NCBI GenBank assembly: GCA_001799975.1
Contig: MGUQ01000058.1
Span: 1-7,747 of the forward strand
Origin: Elusimicrobia bacterium RIFCSPLOWO2_01_FULL_54_10
GTDB taxonomy: Bacteria; Elusimicrobiota; Elusimicrobia; 2-02-FULL-39-32
DNA: 7,747 nucleotides
Direction of reading: 5' to 3'
In this document: piece by piece, positions 1-6,823 of the stretch
Layout of the letters: each line of letters begins with the position of its first letter
Position numbering within the stretch: position 1 is the stretch's first letter
Translations under genes and position numbers: made by a program
Notes under the pieces: model-generated
Database searches by the model: none
What the model was told of the DNA's origin: nothing
What the model saw: only the letters and a program-made list of their open reading frames with translations

Positions 1-1336
1 CGCCGGCGGACAAGCTGCCCGGCTTGCCTTCCACAATATCCATGATCAGGTCCACCTTGTCGGGTTCGCGGCCCGGCTGGATGTCCGGCTTGACGTCGTC
101 AATGAATCCCAGGTTGATGATTTTTTCCTGGCTGCGGCGGATTTTGGAAGACGAGAAAGGATCTCCGGGCTTGAGCTGCACTTCGCGGCGGAAAACCTTT
201 TCTTTGGTTTTCTTGTTGCCTTCAATGTAGACCCGGTCGATGTAGAAGATGCTGCCTTCGTCGATGCGGAAACGGTAGTTGATGCGGTTTACTTTTTCGT
301 CAGGGAGCTCTTCGGGCTCCACGCGGGCGTTCAGGTAGCCCTTTTCCAGATAGAGCTCGCGCAGGTTCTGCAAACTCACGTCGTGCTTTTCCTGATTGTA
401 AAGCGAGCCTGTTTTCATCTCCACCGCTTTGGAGAGTTCTTTTTCCGTGTAAATGGTCTGGCCGAAAAATTCGAAGCTGCCCACCACGTAGCGCTGGCCT
501 TCGCTCACCGGCACGGTGAGGGTGATGCGTGTGCGCTCGGCGTTGTACTCCACGCGGACATCGCCCATATCTGCCTTGGCGTAGCCGTTGTTTTTATAAA
601 AAAGTTCGGCCAGCTCCAGGTCCCCCTTGAGCTTTTCCGAGTTGTAGACCTTTTTTCTCCGGGTTTCCCGGAAAACCTTGCGGAGTTTTTTGGTCTTGAA
701 CGCAAGGTTGCCCTCAAACTCCACTTTGTCGATCAAAACGCGGTTGCCTTCCTTGATGACGAAATTGAGGGTGACGCGGCTTTCGGCGTCATCGAATGAG
801 GTGAAGGGTTCCACCTTGCAGTCCGGATAGCCCTTCTCGCCGTAGAGGGAGAGGATGGTTTGGACGTCCGCCTCCAGCTTGGTTTTGTCAAAGCCTTCTT
901 TGGCTTTGAGTGAAATTTCGTCTTTGAGCTTGCCCTTTCCGATTTTCTTGTTGCCGGTGAAATCAATCTTTTTCACCCAGGGCCGCTCTTTCACCGTGTA
1001 GGTGACGCGGTAGCCTCCCGTCACTTCGGTCACGGCAAAATCCGCGGACTCAAAATTTCCGGAACCGAGGATTTCCCTCACATCTTCTTCCAGCGCTTTG
1101 GCCGAATAGTAATCCTTGGGGCGGGTGCGGATCAGCTCGCGCACGGCCCTTTCCTTGAAATTCTTGTTGCCCACAATCCTGATTTCCTTGATGATTTTGA
1201 GTTCCTGTCCGCCCGTTGAGGGCGAGATCTCGCCTCGATTAGGCGAGGCGGAGGTTTCGGCGAGGACGAGCGGGGGCCGGGCGGTGAGGAGCGCCAGGCC
1301 GAGAAGGCAATAAACAACCGCATAAACCGGTTTCAC
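1..1336 (-). CDS. bamA: Outer membrane protein assembly factor BamA (Omp85), N-terminal part with signal peptide and five POTRA domains (3' end outside window)
   Basis: Omp85 core of the machine that folds beta-barrel proteins into the outer membrane. The frame is open from a GTG at 1336 to the window edge, giving 445 residues. Residues 1-26 form a Sec signal peptide (MKPVYAVVYCLLGLALLTAR, then PPLVLA) with likely cleavage after A26. A low-complexity linker (27-47) follows. Then come five POTRA repeats at about 48-118, 119-198, 199-281, 282-362 and 363-441, each opening with the family signature (IRIVGNKNF, IDFTGNKKI, VEFEGNLAF, FEFFGQTIY, VYIEGNKKT) and most with a central K/NxGY or SGNF turn. 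The window stops at EGKPGSLSAG, the junction with the first barrel strand. Five POTRAs fit BamA; TamA has three. The GTG was chosen because it alone retains the signal peptide. No good Shine-Dalgarno precedes it, and the first in-frame ATG lies deep in POTRA 3. The gene follows tamB by 37 bp. Confidence 0.9.
   Translation of the reverse strand, partial: MKPVYAVVYCLLGLALLTARPPLVLAETSASPNRGEISPSTGGQELKIIKEIRIVGNKNFKERAVRELIRTRPKDYYSAKALEEDVREILGSGNFESADFAVTEVTGGYRVTYTVKERPWVKKIDFTGNKKIGKGKLKDEISLKAKEGFDKTKLEADVQTILSLYGEKGYPDCKVEPFTSFDDAESRVTLNFVIKEGNRVLIDKVEFEGNLAFKTKKLRKVFRETRRKKVYNSEKLKGDLELAELFYKNNGYAKADMGDVRVEYNAERTRITLTVPVSEGQRYVVGSFEFFGQTIYTEKELSKAVEMKTGSLYNQEKHDVSLQNLRELYLEKGYLNARVEPEELPDEKVNRINYRFRIDEGSIFYIDRVYIEGNKKTKEKVFRREVQLKPGDPFSSSKIRRSQEKIINLGFIDDVKPDIQPGREPDKVDLIMDIVEGKPGSLSAG
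1221..1264. repeat. Cluster of palindromic GGCGAG/CTCGCC units inside bamA
   Basis: Positions 1221-1234 form a perfect 14-bp palindrome (GGCGAGATCTCGCC). Overlapping it, CTCGCCT at 1229-1235 pairs with AGGCGAG at 1241-1247 across a 5-base loop. A further GGCGAG copy lies at 1259-1264. In all there are three GGCGAG units and one CTCGCC unit in 44 bp. The DNA encodes bamA residues 25-39, which are the signal-peptide cleavage site and the low-complexity linker before POTRA 1, where extra sequence would be tolerated. It may be an in-frame copy of a dispersed short palindromic element, or simple local sequence slippage. The structure is directly visible; its origin is inference. Confidence 0.45.
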
Positions 1337-1357
1337 AAGAAGCCGGTATTTTACAAA

Positions 1358-1369
1358 TTCCCGAAGGAA
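1358..1369 (-). other. Small TTCC-TTCG-GGAA hairpin in the tamB-bamA spacer
   Basis: Four bases after the tamB stop codon the transcript would read UUCC-UUCG-GGAA, a four-pair stem closed by a C(UUCG)G tetraloop, which is known to be exceptionally stable for its size. It lies in the 37-bp spacer (1337-1373), about 20 bases before the bamA start. The following bases (TTTGTAAAA) are not a T-tract, so this is not a convincing terminator. It could influence mRNA processing or bamA initiation, or be chance. Confidence 0.3.
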
Positions 1370-1373
1370 ATCG

Positions 1374-4300
1374 CTACTCGCGTTTTTTAACGGGGGCAGG
1401 TTCTTCTTTCTTGCTGAACCAGGAGGCAGGATCAAAGCGCCAATAGGTGCGGATCAAGACCTGATTGTCCGGATCATGGTATAAAGTTTCCTTGGTGTCG
1501 AGTTCGCGGATGCCGTAAAGCCAGATGCCCCTGAAGAGCTGGTAGCGGATTTGGAAATGATGCTTCAAGTCCGGTTTGTTCTGGTAACGGTCGAGCATGG
1601 CGCGGTAGCTCACGTCCAGCCGGGGGAGAATGCTCTTGCCCACAGAGAAGGTGGTGCCCAGCAGAGTGTCGTACGCGTTGGTGGCGCTCCCCGGGGGTTT
1701 TTGAAGGTCGGATTGCCGGGCGATGTCCGTTTGGGTGACGTCAAAAGTGGCGCCAAAGCGGTTCAGGACGGAGCGAGCGATGGGAGAGGCGAATTCTGTA
1801 TCGATGATTTGGGCGATTCCTTTGCCGAGCTGGCTGTTTCTTTCCTCGGCGCTTGAGGAATCAAAACCCTGCCCGAACCCCACCCGGCTCAGGACGCTTT
1901 CGCTGGTCATGTTGGGGTTTTGGGATGAGCGGAACCTGATTTTCTTGGGGTCAAAATCCTCCGTGAGCGCCGTCCGCTCGATATGGATGGAGATGGTGTC
2001 AGGCACTTTATCTCCTCCCTGGGTTGTATTCACCATGACGCTTTTTTCCGCGAAGAACTGGAGGTAGGTGATGTTATGAGTTTGCAGCGCATCTTCTTTC
2101 TCCACGGTTTTGAAATCCTGTCGCGGCACGATTTCCAGTGTGGCATCGCGGATTTCAAATTTCGACCCCAGGAGGTTCACCGTTCCCTGATTGGAGGTCA
2201 CTTTCCCGGAGATATGTAGATCTTTGGAATCGCCCTTGAACGCAATCTTTCCGTTGACGAACGCGTAGGCATAGTCATTCTGAAAAATCGTCTGCCGGCC
2301 GGTTCGGAGCTCAACGTCCCAATCAACGCGGTCAAACCACGATGCGGCCGCCCGTTCTTTCTTGGGTGGCGGGAAGGAAAAAAGCGCCTGGTCAATTTCT
2401 GCCCAGCCGGATATTTTGGGCCTGGCATAGGTGCCTTGGAGCACCAGGGCAAACGTCGAGACAGCCCGGGACGGGGCTGGAGCGATGTTCAGTTTTTCCT
2501 TGGTGGCAGGGAGCTGGGGCGCCAGGATGGGAATGCCTTTTTTTCCGACGGTTTGAAGCTTCAAATCATAGGACTCCACGGAAAAATCCGTTCCTTCCAT
2601 GAATGCCTGTAGCGAGCCTTCCATCTTGAGACGCCCTTCCCCGATGTCGCAGGCGGCCTGTAGAAATGAAACCCTGTTTTTCTGGACGCTGATTTCCAGG
2701 TCTAAGTCCTGGGCTTTTCGGTTCAGATAGATGGAGTTGAATTCCCCGTTCTTGACCTTCATCTTGCCGCTCAGCACAAGATTGGAAGGGCTGCCTTTGA
2801 TGATCAAGTCCCCGCTGAAAGACCCTTGCGCGTTGTTCATTAGTTCCAGCTCAAAGAGATTCAAGATGGACAGGTTGCCGTTTTTGCATTGGGCGGAAAA
2901 ATCCACCGTCTGCCGGGCAGCCGGCATACCGCCCCACTTCATGGGGAAAGCCCCCAGCGCGGAAAGCGTGAGATAATTCGGGCTCACGGCTTCGAGCGAA
3001 TTGAGAGTGAACATGCCCTTGAGCCAGGAAAAATCCACCTCCAGGCGCTCCAGGGGAATTTCCTCCGCGCGGCCGTTGGTCAGGGCGAGGTTTCCGCTGA
3101 CTGAGGGCTCCCCGTTTTTCGGGCCGCTCTGGATCGAAAAAACGGACGGGCCGCTTAAGGAGAACGGCATTTCCAGAATTCCGGAGATCACTCCGGCGTC
3201 CACTCCGTTCCCTTTCATCACAAAGGACGGATTATCCGGGCACCACTCCCCGTCCGCGGAAAAGATTTCCTTCTTGTTTTCATTGACGAATATTTTTTTT
3301 AACAGCACGCAGGGAAGCCGGTTGAAATCCACGGCCCCTTCAACGGAAACCGGGGCATCCGGCAGAGGCAAAAATCTGAGCAGTTTTTCGGAATATTGCG
3401 CCCGCACCTGGAAGGCCTTGAGCTCAACATTGTTGGCCGTCAGATCGTTCATGCGGGCCGTGGCGTCAAAGACCAGGGCGCCGCCGCCCTCTTTGGGGTG
3501 CCATTCCCCCTCCGCCACACCCGTGCCCACAAAAAACACCGGGCCCAATGAAATGTTGGCGAAATCCGTGACGATGCGGAATTTGGAGTTTTTCATGTCC
3601 TCCTGCGGCTTGATCCAGCTGTCTTCCAAAACACTGAACCGCCAGGAATCTTTGCGTCCGCGAAGATTGATGCGGCTGAACCGCAGCTCTTTCTCCTGAA
3701 AAGTGCCCGTAACCTCCCAGGAATCCAGGGGAATATTTCCTAACATTCCTTCCGCGCCTTTGATTTTCCCGTTGGCGATGGGCGCAGTCCAGGGGCCTTT
3801 GATTTCAAGATGGCCGTCCATTTTGCCCTTCAAGTCTCTCCATCCCAGGCCCTGAAAGACAAGGCCGGAATCGATTTTTGAAAATACGGTGTCCAAAATG
3901 AGTTCTTTGGATTTGAGATGGACCTGGCCCAGCAATGTGGCCACACCGTCCTGCCCTTGAGCGGCGCGCACATTGAGAGATTTGACCACACCATCCGAAA
4001 GGGAAGCGGCCCCGGTTCCGGAAAATCCGGGGTAGCGTTCCGCGTCCGCTCCGGAACGCATTTTGGGCTTCAGGCGGATTTCTGAAAATGAGGAATCGAT
4101 CGTATGCTCCATGGCGGCGAGGCTGCCGCCCACTTTGCCGGAAAGCGACATCCTCCCCTCGAGAGGCAGATTTTCCAGGTGCAGGATGTCGCTCCATTCG
4201 TCCAGGGATTTGACCCCCGATATCCAATTCGCCTCGATTTTTGGAGAATATTTCTGGCCGAAAATGAGGCGGCCCTCTCCTTTGAAAAAGCTGCCCCAGC

Positions 4301-6797
4301 GAAGGGCGCTCAACGACAGAGCGCCGTCTTTCATTTCGACATCGCCCGAGAATGCCCCGGCGCTGAACTTGTTGAACTTGAAGTCGCCGGAGCGGGCCCG
4401 GGCTTCCACCCACTCGCCTTTTCCTCCGATATAATAACGCCCCTCGGCCTCGAACGCGCCGTTGGCCGTGGAATTCGCCATCATGAAATTTATTGCGTTC
4501 GCGGAGAATTTAAGCGGATTCGCGTCTTTGTCTTGGGAGGTCTGTCCACGCACCACGAGGCTTCCGCCCTTTTGCCGGAAGCTGAAGTCCTCCAGAAAAA
4601 TATCGGACTTCTCCGTGCGGTAGGCCAGGGTGAGCATATCGAAGGGCACGGTCCCCCAACGGCCGCTGCTGATGCGGAGGCGGCCGTTTCCGCCCCAAAC
4701 CGCTTCCCCGTTTGGGATGTCGGCGTTTTTTCGCCGAACGAGGGAAAAATTGCCGTCCGCGCGGCCTTCAATGTCCGCCGGCCGGCCCACAAAGGCAAAG
4801 ATCAGTTTGGGATTCGCGCCTTTGAGAGCGGCGTCCAAGGACAAAGAGCGGTCTTTGCGGGAATAGGAAAAACTTCCGCGGGCGACACGGCCAAGCACAA
4901 TTTTTGAGAGAGAAAATGACTGGGCTGTCCAGACCATCTCCGCGCTCAAATTGCCGATTTTTTCGGGGCTGTTTTTAAGCGCGATCCCCCGCCCCAGCAC
5001 GGTACCCGAAAGCACGGGCTCGTTTGATGTTCCCTTGATCTCTGCTTGCGCGCTCACCTTGCCGTCGAAATTGGAAAAGAGACCCAGTAACGGCGCCAGG
5101 CGGGCGGTGGAAATCAGGCCCGTTTTAATCTGGCCCGAGACCGCGTCTGTTTCATGATTGATCACTCCGTTGAAAATGGCGGTTTCTTCCGGAGAAAAAC
5201 TCAGGCGGCAGTCGCTGAACCGGGTTTGCCCTCCTTCGGTCAGGGCAGAAATGGAAAGCCCCATGGGATTTTGGGCGGAGCGCACGGAAACTCGCAGTGA
5301 ATTTTTTCGGTAATTGAGCGTGCCCGCAAGCGTGACGGATTCCCCCGCCTGGCTGCCCCAAAAGAAATTGGATATTTTTAGGTTGCCGTTTGTGACGGGG
5401 TTGCGGCGCGGTCCCTTGCCCGCAACCGACATGTCCAGCTTTCCTCCGGCCAGGGAAATTTTCTCCGGGTCCCAGGACCGGATAAAGAAAGGGTTCAGAG
5501 TCAGGCCCCTCACCCGGGCGGAATAATTCATCCTGGCCGGGTTGATTGAGCCCTGTCCGGAAACTGAGCCGTCCCCCCATTTCAAGGCCACGGAAGGAAC
5601 GCGCAGTGTTTGCGATGACAGTTCAAGGGCGGCATCGCCTGCAAGCGGCAGGGAATAAAGTTCCGCTCCGTTGAATTTAAGCGATGCGGAAATTTTCGGG
5701 TTGGCCATGGTTCCGGCCAGCGCAAGACTCAAGTCCGCGCCGCCCTTGAAATTAGACTCTTTGCCCCGCCATCCGAGCAGTTTTCTTGCGTCGTCCAGCC
5801 CCGCTTGCCCGGAAAGGACCGCTTCCATTTTGCGTTCACCGAACGGTGCATGCAGGCTGCCACGCAGCGCCAGGCGGCTGTGGCCTGTTTTGAAGGCGAT
5901 GTCCGTGAAATCTGCTTTGTCGCGGGTGAAAGACGCCGAGCCGCTCACGCTTACGGTCAATCTTTCCCTGTGGGGCAAGTCCAGGATTGCGGCGACGCTT
6001 TTCAAGCGCACGGAGCCTGCAATGTCCAGGTCCGGCGGCCCGGTGGAATCCTTCACGCGGAATTCTGAAATGAGGCCTGAAACTTTCAGGGAAACGTCCG
6101 CCTGGCCTTCAACAGCGACGGTCCCGGGAATCAGTTTAAAACGGTCCAGATAAATGCCGGGCTGAAAGTCCTTGATCTCAAGTTCTGCATTCACGCGCAC
6201 AAGGTTTTCCAGGGAGGCATTCAGGGACAGCAATTCATTTTGGGGCGTTGTTGCGGTCAGTTGCAGAGTGGGCGCGCTCAGGCGAGTGTCGAGAGAGCCG
6301 GAAATGCCGCTCAGGGCAAGGCCGTCTGTTTTGGGCCCCCCGCCTTTGAAGTCGAATCGCCCCTGGCTCCAGGTGATTTCAAGCGGAGCCATTTTTCCGG
6401 AGCCCTGGGATTTGAATTTCCAGGGTTCCGCGGGTTCGTAAGTGAGCGAGGGTTCGGTCAATTCTATGGAGGCCAGACCGTCTTCGGGGCGCACCCGCCT
6501 GAGCAGGATGTCAATCAGGCGGTAGCGGAGCTTTAGGGTTTCCGCTCGCGCGGCCGTGCCGTTCACAAAACCGCCCTGGCGGGATATTTCAACGGAGGAA
6601 ATTTTAAAGGAGTTGAACCAATTGGTGGAGGCAGGGCCCACGCGCACCTGGCGTTCCGGCACAAAGCTCTCCAGTTTCTTTTGGACTTTGAGGGCCGCAG
6701 GCCGCACCAGGAACCGGTTTCCTGCGACAAGGAGAAGTGCGGGTACGCCGAAAACGCCCAGCAAAATCCACAAGATCTTCTTCGATCTCATGGCCAC
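1374..6797 (-). CDS. tamB: Translocation and assembly module protein TamB (TamB/DUF490 family, AsmA-like), unusually long
   Basis: Complete 1807-residue inner-membrane-anchored periplasmic protein. TamB proteins form a long hydrophobic beta groove bridging the two membranes, and are linked to outer-membrane protein assembly and to phospholipid transport. Residues 8-26 (ILWILLGVFGVPALLLVAG, after RSKK) form a single membrane anchor with a positive cytoplasmic end. The body is beta-rich and almost free of helix. It repeatedly shows a G-x(4)-P-x(3)-G-like motif: LAGTMANPKI near residue 357, IKGTSNEPVLSG near 586, IKGPWTAPIANG near 998, IKGSPSNLVLSG near 1330 and LQGTYARPKISG near 1452. A proline-rich stretch (about 1420-1485) leads into the C-terminal TamB domain (about 1490-1795), which includes GKVTSNQGTVNLLGSKFEI, LSRVGFGQGF, and a barrel-like end reading FQIRYQLFRGIWLYG and YWRFD. 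A charged tail, KKEEPAPVKKRE, follows. Start is GTG at 6797 or ATG two codons later; the weak AAGGA favours GTG. E. coli TamB is about 1260 residues, so this one is clearly larger. The 5' neighbour is clpC; bamA starts 37 bp downstream. Confidence 0.92.
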   Translation of the reverse strand: MAMRSKKILWILLGVFGVPALLLVAGNRFLVRPAALKVQKKLESFVPERQVRVGPASTNWFNSFKISSVEISRQGGFVNGTAARAETLKLRYRLIDILLRRVRPEDGLASIELTEPSLTYEPAEPWKFKSQGSGKMAPLEITWSQGRFDFKGGGPKTDGLALSGISGSLDTRLSAPTLQLTATTPQNELLSLNASLENLVRVNAELEIKDFQPGIYLDRFKLIPGTVAVEGQADVSLKVSGLISEFRVKDSTGPPDLDIAGSVRLKSVAAILDLPHRERLTVSVSGSASFTRDKADFTDIAFKTGHSRLALRGSLHAPFGERKMEAVLSGQAGLDDARKLLGWRGKESNFKGGADLSLALAGTMANPKISASLKFNGAELYSLPLAGDAALELSSQTLRVPSVALKWGDGSVSGQGSINPARMNYSARVRGLTLNPFFIRSWDPEKISLAGGKLDMSVAGKGPRRNPVTNGNLKISNFFWGSQAGESVTLAGTLNYRKNSLRVSVRSAQNPMGLSISALTEGGQTRFSDCRLSFSPEETAIFNGVINHETDAVSGQIKTGLISTARLAPLLGLFSNFDGKVSAQAEIKGTSNEPVLSGTVLGRGIALKNSPEKIGNLSAEMVWTAQSFSLSKIVLGRVARGSFSYSRKDRSLSLDAALKGANPKLIFAFVGRPADIEGRADGNFSLVRRKNADIPNGEAVWGGNGRLRISSGRWGTVPFDMLTLAYRTEKSDIFLEDFSFRQKGGSLVVRGQTSQDKDANPLKFSANAINFMMANSTANGAFEAEGRYYIGGKGEWVEARARSGDFKFNKFSAGAFSGDVEMKDGALSLSALRWGSFFKGEGRLIFGQKYSPKIEANWISGVKSLDEWSDILHLENLPLEGRMSLSGKVGGSLAAMEHTIDSSFSEIRLKPKMRSGADAERYPGFSGTGAASLSDGVVKSLNVRAAQGQDGVATLLGQVHLKSKELILDTVFSKIDSGLVFQGLGWRDLKGKMDGHLEIKGPWTAPIANGKIKGAEGMLGNIPLDSWEVTGTFQEKELRFSRINLRGRKDSWRFSVLEDSWIKPQEDMKNSKFRIVTDFANISLGPVFFVGTGVAEGEWHPKEGGGALVFDATARMNDLTANNVELKAFQVRAQYSEKLLRFLPLPDAPVSVEGAVDFNRLPCVLLKKIFVNENKKEIFSADGEWCPDNPSFVMKGNGVDAGVISGILEMPFSLSGPSVFSIQSGPKNGEPSVSGNLALTNGRAEEIPLERLEVDFSWLKGMFTLNSLEAVSPNYLTLSALGAFPMKWGGMPAARQTVDFSAQCKNGNLSILNLFELELMNNAQGSFSGDLIIKGSPSNLVLSGKMKVKNGEFNSIYLNRKAQDLDLEISVQKNRVSFLQAACDIGEGRLKMEGSLQAFMEGTDFSVESYDLKLQTVGKKGIPILAPQLPATKEKLNIAPAPSRAVSTFALVLQGTYARPKISGWAEIDQALFSFPPPKKERAAASWFDRVDWDVELRTGRQTIFQNDYAYAFVNGKIAFKGDSKDLHISGKVTSNQGTVNLLGSKFEIRDATLEIVPRQDFKTVEKEDALQTHNITYLQFFAEKSVMVNTTQGGDKVPDTISIHIERTALTEDFDPKKIRFRSSQNPNMTSESVLSRVGFGQGFDSSSAEERNSQLGKGIAQIIDTEFASPIARSVLNRFGATFDVTQTDIARQSDLQKPPGSATNAYDTLLGTTFSVGKSILPRLDVSYRAMLDRYQNKPDLKHHFQIRYQLFRGIWLYGIRELDTKETLYHDPDNQVLIRTYWRFDPASWFSKKEEPAPVKKRE

Positions 6798-6823
6798 TAG
6801 TATACTAAATCCTTATTTTGGGA
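6798..6823 (-). other. 26-bp clpC-tamB spacer with imperfect inverted repeat and a 10-bp palindrome
   Basis: The spacer is AT-rich, unlike the flanking genes. An imperfect stem (ACT-AATCC, 8-base loop, GGATT-T-AGT with one bulged base) spans 6804-6828 and includes the clpC stop codon. A perfect palindrome, TAGTATACTA, occupies 6798-6807 directly before the tamB start. No T-run follows the stem, so it does not look like an intrinsic terminator. Read-through from clpC into tamB is therefore the simplest reading. Any regulatory role is inference. Confidence 0.3.
6810..6814 (-). promoter_or_regulatory. Possible Shine-Dalgarno AAGGA for tamB
   Basis: AAGGA lies 12 bases before the GTG at 6797 and 18 bases before the ATG at 6791. 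It is therefore better placed, though still long-spaced, for the GTG start. It falls within the right arm of the imperfect inverted repeat, so it could be partly paired in the mRNA. The match is short and could be chance. Confidence 0.35.

Noticed and set aside
383..799. 138-residue open frame on the plus strand
   Set aside because: It is antisense to bamA POTRA 2-4 coding sequence and has no family resemblance.
1132..1323. ATG-started 63-residue frame on the minus strand overlapping the bamA start
   Set aside because: It is out of frame with bamA and gives an arginine/serine/proline-rich peptide. The GTG frame at 1336 gives a signal peptide and POTRA domains, so this ATG is not the bamA start.
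1..1336. TamA as the identity of the left-hand gene
   Set aside because: Five POTRA domains are visible before the barrel junction, whereas TamA has three.
3001..3699. 232-residue open frame on the plus strand
   Set aside because: It is antisense to tamB, serine/proline/arginine-rich, and has no domain. It is a shadow frame.
4104..4907. 267-residue open frame on the plus strand
   Set aside because: It lies wholly antisense to tamB. Its translation is low-complexity, with no recognisable family, and it is explained by the GC-rich codon use of the opposite strand.
6798..6807. TATACT within TAGTATACTA as a -10 promoter element for tamB
   Set aside because: No acceptable -35 hexamer is present at the right distance on the minus strand. 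A start site there would leave almost no leader, so the motif is better treated as part of a palindrome.
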